DNA of 64,000 nt from Halobacillus litoralis (lineage in GTDB: Bacteria > Bacillota > Bacilli > Bacillales > Halobacillaceae): the NCBI RefSeq assembly GCF_020524085.2, contig NZ_CP129016.1, positions 3,528,001 to 3,592,000 on the forward strand, given 5' to 3'. Shown piece after piece: positions 25,387 to 33,122 of the stretch (the first letter of the stretch is position 1; each line of letters opens with the position of its first letter). The notes below the pieces were generated by a model. The model was given only the letters and a program-made list of their open reading frames with translations, had not been told where the DNA came from and searched no databases. A program made the translations under genes and the position numbers.

Positions 25387-25635
25387 TTAAGGTTCGCTTA
25401 TTCCCATTGCAAGAAGAAGAAAGAACATAACAACGAGCACGCCCCCGTTCAATACGAACCCTGCGGTCCCGGCGATGATTTTCTTAGATAACACCGCACA
25501 GACGATACCTATGATGGAAAGGGAACTTTCAATGGTCACCACCAAAGGCAGATGGACGTTCGGTCCACGAAACATAAAAAATAAAAAGACATTCATAAGT
25601 ACCATCCCCAATGAAATCCAAGCCCATTTGTTCAT
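25387..25635 (-). CDS. Small membrane protein
   Basis: The 82-residue product begins MNKWAWISLGMVLMNVFLFF and has three hydrophobic helices, the last being GGVLVVMFFLLLAMGI. The start has AAAGGAGAGACG upstream. Unknown function; it belongs to the run of small membrane genes beside the histidine kinase pair. Confidence 0.6.
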   Translation of the reverse strand: MNKWAWISLGMVLMNVFLFFMFRGPNVHLPLVVTIESSLSIIGIVCAVLSKKIIAGTAGFVLNGGVLVVMFFLLLAMGISEP

Positions 25636-25763
25636 CCATCGTCTCTCCTTTACAAATTGTTATTACTTGAACCTTAAGAAAATAATCAAGACACACAATG
25701 TAAGAAAAATACATTTCCATTTTCATACGGTTCATCCTGCACATAGGTTTCATCATTCATCTA

Positions 25764-25797
25764 TAAAAAAAGCACCTCCCGCAAATCGGGAGATACT
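25764..25797 (-). terminator. Terminator of the histidine kinase/response regulator operon
   Basis: CTCCCG and CGGGAG form the stem core; on the reverse strand it is followed by TTTTTTT. It overlaps the response regulator stop region. Confidence 0.8.
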
Positions 25798-25798
25798 T

Positions 25799-26470
25799 TT
25801 AACCTTCAACATCAGAACGGTCGGCAAAGAGATCCTCTTTCATCGCATAAATCGCCGCCTGAGTACGATCATGGACCTGCAGTTTGCTTAATAGATTACT
25901 CACATGCGTCTTAACCGTTTTTTCTGTTATGTACAAGTCGCTGGCAATTTCCTTGTTGCTTTTCCCCAGGGTGATTTGATACAGCACATCTTTCTCCCTG
26001 TTCGTCAGCTTGAAATGGACGCCAGGTTCTTTCTTTTCCGCTCCACTGCTCATTTGCTCCAAAAGTAGATTCGTCGCTTTTGGGTGGAGCAGTTTCTCGC
26101 CTTTGGACGCGGCTACAATTGTTTTTACAAGTTCATCGGGGTCGACATCTTTCAACTGGTAGCCCACAGCTCCGGCTTGTAAGGCAGGAATAACATGATC
26201 TTGATCAGAGTAACTTGTCAGGACGACCACCTTTGCTTCCGGATGGGCTTGGCGTAATTTTTTCGTCGCTTCTACTCCATCCATGACCGGCATCATCAAG
26301 TCCATCAGCACAACATCCGGCTTCCATTCTTCATATGCCCTTAGCGCCTTCTCCCCATTCTCTACTTCACCGATGACCTCTATATCTTCTTGCGTATTCA
26401 GAAAAAATTTCAACCCTCTTAACACCACAAGATGATCATCTACGAGCATCACTCTAATTTTCATACTCAC
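25799..26470 (-). CDS. NarL-family response regulator (LiaR-like)
   Basis: The 223-residue protein has a receiver domain (MLVDDHLVVLRGL; phospho-acceptor Asp in DVVLMDLMMPVMDG near residue 56; Lys in YQLKDVDPDEL) and a C-terminal LuxR-type helix-turn-helix (LTNREKDVLYQITLGKSNKE then TEKTVKTHVSNLLSKL). It overlaps the sensor kinase gene by 4 bases. The two form a two-component system. Confidence 0.9.
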   Translation of the reverse strand: MSMKIRVMLVDDHLVVLRGLKFFLNTQEDIEVIGEVENGEKALRAYEEWKPDVVLMDLMMPVMDGVEATKKLRQAHPEAKVVVLTSYSDQDHVIPALQAGAVGYQLKDVDPDELVKTIVAASKGEKLLHPKATNLLLEQMSSGAEKKEPGVHFKLTNREKDVLYQITLGKSNKEIASDLYITEKTVKTHVSNLLSKLQVHDRTQAAIYAMKEDLFADRSDVEG

Positions 26471-27975
26471 TCCCCCCTCTCCTTTCGATGAGGTAAAAAG
26501 ACCTCAATGGTTGTTCCTGCTCCCGGTTCGCTTCTCACAAAAAGTTTCCCACCTAACAGTTCTGCCCGTTCCTTCATGCTGATCAGTCCAAGTGTCCGCC
26601 GATCGTCATCCGCTTCTACCTGAAATCCACTCCCATGATCCGTCACAGTCATCCCCGCTCCTTCTTCTGTATCAAAAAGGCGGACTGTAACCTCATTCAC
26701 ATTCGCGTGTTTCGCGACATTGTTCATCGCTTCCTGACTGATCCGCCAGAGCGTTTCCTCTGCCTGTCGCGACCAGTCAGGGAGACGCTCCATATCAAAC
26801 TGAATACAGATTCCAAGATGCTCGCCATATTTCTTCATTGCAGAAATCAATCCTTCTTCGAGTCCAACGGGACGCAGCTGCCAAATCAATGAACGCATCT
26901 CTCTCAAAGACTGCTGGGACATGGACAGCATGTCATCCATCAATTCTCCAAGCGATGAGTCATACTTGGACACGATCTCCTTCGCTCCCTTAGCCGTCAA
27001 CGATAAGGAAAATAGCTTCTGATTCACAGAATCATGCAAGTCGCGGGCCAGGCGTTTCCTTTCCTCATGTAGGAGCAATTCCTGCCTTTTTTCTTTTAGC
27101 GCGATGCTTTCATAAACCAGTGACAAATGTCGCCCCAGTGCATGGAGGAATTCCCGGTCCCCAGGCTGAAACGAGGTGCCTTCTTGTGATTCAATCCATA
27201 TGTATCCCAATACATCCTTTTGTCTCATCAAGGGTAGCACAGCAAGGGATTCTTCCACCTTGACTTCATCTGTCAACATATGAAAAGGCTTTTTGCCCTC
27301 TTCATTTTTTATATAACACCCAGTGGATGACCACCCGAAAATCTGGCAGCCTTCTTTTTCCAAAATCTCTTGTAACTCATAAAAGTCATCCGCAGACCAT
27401 AAAAACCCGGCGAGCTGGTTCAATTTCTCAAAGCTTTCCGCACGCCTCCGCTCATCTTGATACAAACGTGTTCGGCGGATGGCTGTCCCGATTTGGAAGC
27501 CGAGTGATTGAAGCAACGTCAATTCTTCCTGTGAAAATTTTTCTTTCCCAGGAGAAGCGACGTTCAACAAACCGAAAGATTCTTCTCCGTCCCCAAGCGG
27601 AATGGTGGCATGGTGGGTAATCCCATTCGTCTCCCCCCAGGCGTGCTGAACCGCTTCATTCAGCCGTTTACATTCTATGATGTTCACCGGCTGGTTCAGC
27701 TTCCCATTGCGATAACGGCTCAAGCAGTGACAATCCCCACTGCACATCGGCATGTATTCCCCCCACGATAAAGCTGGTGGAAGTCCATGATGAGCAGCAA
27801 GCACATAATTTTCTGGAGTGTCGATGAGAAAAACCCATCCCGCATCAAGCTTAGTCAGCTCCAGCAATTTTTCCAACACCGTCTGAAGCATCGTGGTCAT
27901 ATCATTACACCGGTTAAGCGTTTCAGCAATCACTTTCATAATGTTCAATTCTTCCACCCGTTCATATCCACTCAT
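26467..27975 (-). CDS. GAF-domain sensor histidine kinase (HisKA_3 type)
   Basis: The 502-residue protein is soluble: two GAF-like domains (residues about 20-170 and 185-300), the HisKA_3 phosphoacceptor RKRLARDLHDSVNQKLF near residue 310 and an HATPase domain with DHGSGF and GLISMKERAELLGG. Cysteines in MCSGDCHC near residue 77 may bind a metal or cofactor and are worth noting for a sensor. The partner regulator follows with 4-base overlap. No transmembrane segment is seen, so the signal is cytoplasmic. Confidence 0.9.
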   Translation of the reverse strand: MSGYERVEELNIMKVIAETLNRCNDMTTMLQTVLEKLLELTKLDAGWVFLIDTPENYVLAAHHGLPPALSWGEYMPMCSGDCHCLSRYRNGKLNQPVNIIECKRLNEAVQHAWGETNGITHHATIPLGDGEESFGLLNVASPGKEKFSQEELTLLQSLGFQIGTAIRRTRLYQDERRRAESFEKLNQLAGFLWSADDFYELQEILEKEGCQIFGWSSTGCYIKNEEGKKPFHMLTDEVKVEESLAVLPLMRQKDVLGYIWIESQEGTSFQPGDREFLHALGRHLSLVYESIALKEKRQELLLHEERKRLARDLHDSVNQKLFSLSLTAKGAKEIVSKYDSSLGELMDDMLSMSQQSLREMRSLIWQLRPVGLEEGLISAMKKYGEHLGICIQFDMERLPDWSRQAEETLWRISQEAMNNVAKHANVNEVTVRLFDTEEGAGMTVTDHGSGFQVEADDDRRTLGLISMKERAELLGGKLFVRSEPGAGTTIEVFLPHRKERGE

Positions 27976-27994
27976 TTTGCCCCCCCTTTTTGGT

Positions 27995-28099
27995 TTTGTC
28001 GAATTCTCAAGTGAGTTTGTCGAATCCCTAATTATCCCATCTGGATTCTTAAATAACGATGTCGGATACTTAAATAACTTTGTCGAATTCTCAAATAAC
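27995..28099. repeat. Five-unit tandem array of a 21-bp sequence
   Basis: Five adjacent 21-base units begin at 27995, 28016, 28037, 28058 and 28079. The first, second and last begin TTTGTCGAAT; units 3-5 end TTAAATAAC or TCAAATAAC. Divergence is highest in units 2-4. The array fills the gap between the histidine kinase start and the FMN reductase stop. Confidence 0.8.
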
Positions 28100-28105
28100 T
28101 CCCAT

Positions 28106-28624
28106 TCAACTGCTCTTCATGTCCACGAAACGATCCGCCATGGATTCCGCCAACAACAGATCAAGCTTCTCTTCCATTTCCGGTCTCAAACGATCCCCTT
28201 CAAAGTGTTCCGGATCAAAAACCAGCTGACTAGGAGCCACCGCTGCGTAGAGTCCACGTCCCACTGTGCGCATTTGATTCAGCGCATTGATTCCGCCTTT
28301 CCCACCTCCGGCAACAGCAAGGAGCAAGGTCGGTTTCCCTTTAAAATGGAATCCACTTAAAAATTCGAGCGCATTTTTCAACGCGCCACTCATACCATTA
28401 TGGTATTCCGGCGACACCCAAATAAAACCGTCCGCTTCGGCAACTACCCTCTGCAGCCACTGGACAGAAGGATGATTCCTCTGCGACTCTTCTCCATTGA
28501 ATAATGGAAGATCCAGTTTGCTCAAGTCGACCAACGTGCCATTCAATTTATGTTGTAATGTCTGAGCGACAATCTTTGTCCGTCCATTCGTTCTCGGTGT
28601 TCCACTAAAAATCACGATACTCAT
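28106..28624 (-). CDS. NADPH-dependent FMN reductase
   Basis: The product has 172 residues with a flavodoxin-like fold: IVIFSGTPRTNGRTKIVAQT (phosphate loop) and PEYHNGMSGALKNALEFLSG near residue 72, typical of the NADPH-dependent FMN reductase/azoreductase family. It reduces FMN, quinones or azo dyes. The ATG at 28624 follows AAGGAGG. It is monocistronic, with a LexA-like motif about 90 bases upstream. Confidence 0.87.
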   Translation of the reverse strand: MSIVIFSGTPRTNGRTKIVAQTLQHKLNGTLVDLSKLDLPLFNGEESQRNHPSVQWLQRVVAEADGFIWVSPEYHNGMSGALKNALEFLSGFHFKGKPTLLLAVAGGGKGGINALNQMRTVGRGLYAAVAPSQLVFDPEHFEGDRLRPEMEEKLDLLLAESMADRFVDMKSS

Positions 28625-28714
28625 TGTTCATAACCTCCTTACTCCTTAGGTTATGGGAAAAGTCATCGACTTGAATCCGAGAATGGAAGGAATATCATCT
28701 ACACCATTGGTCTG

Positions 28715-28728
28715 AAAACATACGTTCG
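28715..28728 (-). promoter_or_regulatory. LexA-box-like sequence upstream of the FMN reductase gene
   Basis: On the reverse strand CGAACGTATGTTTT matches CGAACRNRYGTTYC except at the last base. It lies 91-104 bases before the FMN reductase ATG and just beyond the stop of the next gene. No clear promoter is seen beside it, so this is weaker than the site at 3228. Confidence 0.3.
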
Positions 28729-28729
28729 T

Positions 28730-29215
28730 TTATAAAGGAAGAAGATCATCTGGTTGAACGTCTCGCCCCGGCGGAAGCGGTTGGGCATCCCCGTTTGCTC
28801 CTGGAGGAAGTTGACGGCTGTGGATGGAAGGATAAAAAAGTTCGAAGAAAGCTGTTCTGGACATGGACCAGGTTTCTTCATCTGCCTGCACGTAGACGGT
28901 TTTCCGCTCCATCCCATAATAGATGTGGTACAGTTCTTCATCTCCAAAGTCCAGGGTTCCAAGTTTCTCCCCTTTCGTCCATAAACCGTCTACACGGGCC
29001 GCACCATATATACCCTCAGTAATCGTCATAATCTCCGTAATGGATCCGACCTCTACCTTTCTTTTCATCTCAGAATCATGAAGAATGATGATTGATGGAA
29101 GTTGGGCGAATTCTACGTCCCTCGACCGCTCTACAACTTCCTCTTTAAGGACATAAGCATCTACAGGCATGGCACCAAGCAGTACAAGCATAAAGACAAA
29201 GGTCAAACGCTTCAT
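28730..29215 (-). CDS. Exported protein of unknown function
   Basis: The 161-residue product has a signal sequence (MKRLTFVFMLVLLGAMPVDA), then a charged domain and a proline-rich end (RQLPPGANGDAQPLPPG). There is no lipobox. The start has a GGGAGGGTGAG site. No family is recognised. Confidence 0.6.
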   Translation of the reverse strand: MKRLTFVFMLVLLGAMPVDAYVLKEEVVERSRDVEFAQLPSIIILHDSEMKRKVEVGSITEIMTITEGIYGAARVDGLWTKGEKLGTLDFGDEELYHIYYGMERKTVYVQADEETWSMSRTAFFELFYPSIHSRQLPPGANGDAQPLPPGRDVQPDDLLPL

Positions 29216-29242
29216 CCACTCACCCTCCCTGTAATTTTATAC

Positions 29243-29274
29243 AAAAAACACTTGAACCTTCATGGATTCAAGCG
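29243..29274 (-). terminator. Terminator after the MerR/coiled-coil gene
   Basis: CGCTTGAA and TTCAAGTG form the stem on the reverse strand, followed by TTTTTT. Confidence 0.7.
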
Positions 29275-29284
29275 TCTCTCGCTG

Positions 29285-29995
29285 CTATTTTTTGAATAAG
29301 GACATGATTTTACCGAGCGTTCCGCGGGAATGTTTGACCGAATGTTCCAACCGTTCATTGAACTCGCTCTGAGAGCGCCACTCTTTCTTCTGTTCCTCGC
29401 GCATCTCCCGAATTTCTTTTTGGAGATACTCCGACTTTTCCTGCTCTTCACGAAGCAGCTCTTCATACTGCTCTTTCTGCTGCTGCATCATCTTATCCAT
29501 TTTCGTATGCGTCTTTTGTGAAAAATTCCCGACTCCGGAGCTGATCACATGGTGATCCTGTTTTAAACGGGAGACGGTCGTTTTCAGTTCAGCCATATCA
29601 TTTTTCAACTGAACGTTCATTTCTCTTGAGGCCGCAAGCTCACTGGCAAGGAAACGGAACATCTCTTTCATCTGATCGGAATCCTGCATCTCCGTTCCGT
29701 CATATGTATCTGAAAGAGCGAGTTCCCTTGATTCATAGCCTGCGAGAAGCTCCTTCTGCTCTTCTACGATTTCTTTTATTTTATCTTCTTTCGGCATTTC
29801 CGAATCACGGATCTTAATGAGAGCCTCGACATCTGACCTCACAAAAATCCGCCGGTCGCCGTCTTTGAAAAACTCATACCCGTTCTGTTCCAAAAGCTGC
29901 CCATACCGTCTGACCGTCGTTGTGGCGATCCCGACTTCTTCTGCTACTTCCTTCGTAGAGAAAGCGCGTTCGTTCGGTTGTATATCGTGTCGCAT
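29285..29995 (-). CDS. MerR-type HTH plus coiled-coil protein (RacA-like)
   Basis: The 236-residue protein has an N-terminal MerR-like helix-turn-helix (FSTKEVAEEVGIATTTVRRY) and a long coiled coil (residues about 95-220) rich in E, K and Q. The order is that of RacA-type chromosome-anchoring or DUF3967 proteins, which bind DNA and link it to other structures in sporulating Bacillales. Sequence similarity to RacA itself cannot be tested here. Confidence 0.65.
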   Translation of the reverse strand: MRHDIQPNERAFSTKEVAEEVGIATTTVRRYGQLLEQNGYEFFKDGDRRIFVRSDVEALIKIRDSEMPKEDKIKEIVEEQKELLAGYESRELALSDTYDGTEMQDSDQMKEMFRFLASELAASREMNVQLKNDMAELKTTVSRLKQDHHVISSGVGNFSQKTHTKMDKMMQQQKEQYEELLREEQEKSEYLQKEIREMREEQKKEWRSQSEFNERLEHSVKHSRGTLGKIMSLFKK

Positions 29996-30127
29996 ATCGG
30001 GCCTCCTTTTCTATCTATTGAATAGTTAACAAACTTCACTACTCCTATTATAAGAGTTTTTGGACTTTCTGCCCATCCACATTCCGTTTTATTTTTTCCC
30101 AATTTAAATTCCGTGTTTCCATCTCAT

Positions 30128-30649
30128 TCACAAAAATTTCTCCATACGGATATCCGCCCACTTGCTACCGTTCCAATACGTGAAATCAGGGATTCTAGCA
30201 ATTTCTTTATACCCAAGCTTCCGGTAAAGTTTCTGTGCCTTTGTATTAAATTCAAACACTCCAAGCTCCACCCGGTCTAATCCTTTCTCTTTGATTCGAT
30301 CCTCCAGGTACCTCATGGCTTCAAATCCAATTCCTTTCCCTCGACCAGCTTCCTCACCAATGGTAATCCCAATCCACGCTGTATCCTGTTCTTTTTTATG
30401 TAGATGACCAGGGTTGATCATGTAATTCATCTCTCCAACGAGTTCATCATCCATATAAATCAGGAAAATCTCATGATTCTTCAACCGCTGTTCCAAATTT
30501 TCTGTTGTCACTTCATACATTTTCTCCAATGCTTCTTGATCCGGATTCGGTCGAACCATCGGAATGAGTGATGTATCATTTTCCCATCGATCGTATGCTG
30601 ATGCGATTTGTGCCGTTGGCTCCGTCAGCTTTTCAAATGTAACTCCCAT
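30128..30649 (-). CDS. GNAT family N-acetyltransferase
   Basis: The 173-residue product has the GNAT acetyl-CoA motif A (WIGITIGEEAGRGKGIGFEA, with R/QxxGxG/A) near residue 100 and motif B (YRKLGYKEIARIPDF) near the end. The ATG at 30649 follows AAAGGGGAAG. It acetylates an unknown amine. Confidence 0.87.
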   Translation of the reverse strand: MGVTFEKLTEPTAQIASAYDRWENDTSLIPMVRPNPDQEALEKMYEVTTENLEQRLKNHEIFLIYMDDELVGEMNYMINPGHLHKKEQDTAWIGITIGEEAGRGKGIGFEAMRYLEDRIKEKGLDRVELGVFEFNTKAQKLYRKLGYKEIARIPDFTYWNGSKWADIRMEKFL

Positions 30650-30845
30650 GACTGCTTCCCCTTTCACTACAAAAGCTTAATGATTATATCCGCCAAATTT
30701 CCCATACTATAGTTTTCGGAATGTTTTCTCTATATATGGGAGTCTCTATCTAATCATTGTTCTTCTATTAAAACATACCCTAACCCTTTCAAGCATAGAT
30801 TCATGGGATTACAATGAGATGAGCTTGAACATCAGGAGGTCGAAT

Positions 30846-31010
30846 GTGAGGAAAACAACACTCATAATCCTAATGATTCTCACCGATCTCACCGGTTGCA
30901 TGCATGAATCAAAGGATAAGAATGCTCAGAAAAAAAAAGAAAGAAGAAACAATCAGGGATCTTTAAAGGAGGAGACTTATAGGGGAATAGAGAAAGGACT
31001 GATTATTTAA
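30846..31010 (+). CDS. Small lipoprotein with GTG start
   Basis: A GTG at 30846 follows AGGAGGT by 5 bases. The 54-residue product has a lipoprotein signal (VRKTTLIILMILTDLTGC, lipobox LTGC) and a short, highly charged tail (KDKNAQKKKERRNNQGS). It is probably anchored to the outer face of the membrane. Unknown function. Confidence 0.55.
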   Translation: MRKTTLIILMILTDLTGCMHESKDKNAQKKKERRNNQGSLKEETYRGIEKGLII

Positions 31011-31127
31011 TCAATGGGGGCAAACAATTCTGGATCCCCTTGACAAAAAAACATTCATTTCACTTTAATCATCGGCCACTGCCGGTCAGGATACATGACT
31101 TGACTATAACCCTCTCCAGCATCCTTT

Positions 31128-31385
31128 TTATGGGAGGGGGACAGGGACGAACTCAAACAAATAAGCAAAAAACAATAAAAACGCAACCAAGGAAACGACC
31201 AGCTTACGTTTTCTGAATTCAATCATGGCAAAAGCTGCAATACCTGTCATGGTCAAACCATAGAAAACAAAATCGAACCATCGCTCCTCTATATAGAAAA
31301 TTTTCACTGTATATAAAAGCCAGTATATAACCACTGCATAAAGGTACCACTTTGTATGTTCCGACTCTCTTTTCTCATCTGTCAT
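31128..31385 (-). CDS. Small membrane protein
   Basis: The 85-residue product has three hydrophobic helices (KWYLYAVVIYWLLYTVKIFY; FDFVFYGLTMTGIAAFAMIE; LVVSLVAFLLFFAYLFEFV). Unknown family. The stretch 31011-31127 beside it holds no gene. Confidence 0.55.
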   Translation of the reverse strand: MTDEKRESEHTKWYLYAVVIYWLLYTVKIFYIEERWFDFVFYGLTMTGIAAFAMIEFRKRKLVVSLVAFLLFFAYLFEFVPVPLP

Positions 31386-31545
31386 TGATACTCACCCCAC
31401 AAAGGAAAATCAAAGGTTTCGTTTTTTCGTCCTCAATTAGATTGAATCACGATTCTTCTGTGTACTTGCGAAAACGCGGCTTGCTGAAATAAGTACAAGT
31501 AAGCATATTCAAGATTCAAATAATCTAATATTCTATGTAAAAAAA

Positions 31546-31719
31546 CTAAATGGAAGGACGATCACCATCCATCGTGTTGGCAAGAAGGATGTAAAGGAAG
31601 AATGAGACCGGGAATGTAACAATAAACAATAGACGAATGGCCATAGGATAAAGGCCAACATGATGCGCAATTCCTGCACAAACCCCATGCAAGGATTGGT
31701 TCGCCGCGGACCTTTTCAC
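31546..31719 (-). CDS. Minimal PspC-domain protein with GTG start
   Basis: A GTG at 31719, 8 bases after AAGGGGG, gives a 57-residue protein: KRSAANQSLHGVCAGIAHHV, then GLYPMAIRLLFIVTFPVSFF and ending MDGDRPSI. The pattern GVCAGIAHHxGLxxxxIRLxFI is a PspC domain core. This is a second PspC gene besides the one at 24860 and is easily missed because of its GTG start. Confidence 0.75.
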   Translation of the reverse strand: MKRSAANQSLHGVCAGIAHHVGLYPMAIRLLFIVTFPVSFFLYILLANTMDGDRPSI

Positions 31720-31784
31720 TTTTCATTCCCCCTTCATAGTTTATAAACTCTTCATTCTTAAAAAGGAAACAAACTCTTACCGCT

Positions 31785-32128
31785 TCAATAATAACAACAA
31801 ACTTGAAGACGATTACCATCTAAATCGTAAAAATCAAAGTAATAGTTTTCCGTGTCTCTGTGCTTATCCCCGACGTTCACCTTTTTCTCTTTCAATTCTT
31901 CATAGGTTTCATCTAAATCCTTCGTGAAAAAGATCGGATAGTTCCGACTCGATGACCCACGGTCTCATTCTCTTCAATGGTCAAGGGGACCGGATGATCG
32001 CCGATGGACAGCACCCGGTACCCTTCCCCTTTAAAAGAAACGGTAAATCCAAGCTTTTCCTCATACCATGTACCTGCTTTTTCTACGTCCTTCACTACGA
32101 GACACATAGTATCGATCCTTTCAATCAT
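31785..32128 (-). pseudogene. VOC family protein gene with a frameshift
   Basis: From ATG 32128 the reverse strand reads MIERIDTMCLVVKDVEKAGT (first VOC motif, DVEKAxxWYxxxLGF) and loses frame near 31941-31958. The other frame continues NYPIFFTKDLDETYEEL and YYFDFYDLDGNRLQVCCYY to a stop at 31785. Adding one base joins them into about 114 residues. It overlaps the upstream gene by an ATGA. Family is certain; whether the defect is real is not. Confidence 0.6.
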
Positions 32129-32349
32129 ACTGAACCTTCCCCTTGCTGATATATTTTCCTCGCATCCGCCTTTTTCTGCGCCTGCCACGTCCGAATCATA
32201 TTGGGAACCCCGACACTTAAACTGACCAATAAACTCCACATCACGTAACGCCACTCTCCTGAAATTGAAGCGACAACAATAAAAAAGGCGAGCTGTCCAA
32301 CAAGGGCAAACCATGAAGCAATCCAGGCAAACGTCAGGTTTTCTTTCAT
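32125..32349 (-). CDS. Small membrane protein coupled to the VOC gene
   Basis: The 74-residue product has two hydrophobic helices (WIASWFALVGQLAFFIVVAS; YVMWSLLVSLSVGVPNMIRT) and a basic tail. Its stop overlaps the VOC start, showing translational coupling. Unknown function. Confidence 0.65.
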   Translation of the reverse strand: MKENLTFAWIASWFALVGQLAFFIVVASISGEWRYVMWSLLVSLSVGVPNMIRTWQAQKKADARKIYQQGEGSV

Positions 32350-32417
32350 CCCATCCCCACTCTCTTATGGTAAATGATTCCTTTTACTCATCGTATCATA
32401 AAAATAGTCAGACAGAA

Positions 32418-32450
32418 CAAAAAAGCCACTGAATCTTTTCAGTGACTTTT
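32418..32450 (-). terminator. Terminator downstream of the aromatic-tail gene
   Basis: AAAAGCCACTGAA (32421-32433) pairs with TTCAGTGACTTTT (32438-32450) with one G-A mismatch; on the reverse strand TTTTTT follows. It lies just beyond the stop at 32458. Confidence 0.75.
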
Positions 32451-32457
32451 GCGGTGT

Positions 32458-32781
32458 TTACCACCAATAGGAATATGGATAATAATACGGCCACCATCTG
32501 CGGATTCCCCAAAAAGGGAAGCCGAACAGCCCAAACGGTCCAAAGAATGGGAAAAACAGTCGACTGTCTTCATGGTCAACACTCCTATTCTGGCCCTGCT
32601 GGCTGGTGGGCATGATCAAATTCATTTGATTTTGATCATAGCTGTGCAATAATCCGGTATGTTTCTGCCCATCAGCCATTTCAATCTGTACCATTTGAAA
32701 AAGGTTATGTCGGCAGAAATCATGGATATTTTGAGGCTGGCTTCCACTCCCCTGCGTTTGTGGATTCCCTGTATTGTTCAC
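32458..32781 (-). CDS. Small protein with an aromatic-rich C-terminus (possible spore coat protein)
   Basis: The 107-residue product has a Gln/Asn/Gly-rich N-terminus, a middle that resembles an Sm/LSm-like beta fold (LFQMVQIEMADGQKHTGLLH) and a C-terminal tail of repeated aromatic residues (FFGPFGLFGFPFWG, then WWPYYYPYSYWW). Such tails occur in spore coat proteins of Bacillales. The start follows AAAGGAGGG. This is inference from composition. Confidence 0.55.
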   Translation of the reverse strand: MNNTGNPQTQGSGSQPQNIHDFCRHNLFQMVQIEMADGQKHTGLLHSYDQNQMNLIMPTSQQGQNRSVDHEDSRLFFPFFGPFGLFGFPFWGIRRWWPYYYPYSYWW

Positions 32782-32810
32782 CCCATCACCCTCCTTTGAC
32801 TCCTCACATT

Positions 32811-32930
32811 TTATGCAAAGCGCCCAGGAAGGTGATTAAAAAACATGTACTTGTAACCTTGAATGTCTGGAGGACGATGATCATTTCCTGCAGGGCCACA
32901 CGAGGTCAACAGAATAAGTAGTAGCAGCAT
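32811..32930 (-). CDS. Possible 39-residue lipoprotein
   Basis: An ATG at 32930 gives MLLLLILLTSCGPAGNDHRP, with lipobox LTSC, and ends LPGRFA. Hydrophobic core plus cysteine looks real, but the ribosome site is poor and a TAA precedes the start. It lies between two short genes on the same strand. Confidence 0.4.
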   Translation of the reverse strand: MLLLLILLTSCGPAGNDHRPPDIQGYKYMFFNHLPGRFA

Positions 32931-32951
32931 CCGTTAACCGCATAGCTTTCC

Positions 32952-33107
32952 CTACAGAAAGAGATTTCTCAAGTACAACACCCCATAGATGACTCCGCCA
33001 AGAAGCCCAATAAATAATCCGACCATGATAAATCCATAAGCGAACCCTTTGATCATGGAGATGAAATCAAGGGTCATGTTTTTTAATGTGTGCAAAATAA
33101 AACTCAT
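32952..33107 (-). CDS. 51-residue membrane peptide
   Basis: The ATG at 33107 follows AGGGAGG by 7 bases. The product begins MSFILHTLKNMTLDFISMIK and has one long helix (GFIMVGLFIGLLGGVIYGVL). It lies 15 bases from the start-side of the 1134-residue membrane protein's stop and may be the end of that operon. Unknown function. Confidence 0.65.
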   Translation of the reverse strand: MSFILHTLKNMTLDFISMIKGFAYGFIMVGLFIGLLGGVIYGVLYLRNLFL

Positions 33108-33122
33108 GTGACGCCTCCCTCT

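Noticed and set aside
27995..28099. CRISPR array
   Set aside because: The units are contiguous 21-mers with no spacers and no cas genes nearby.
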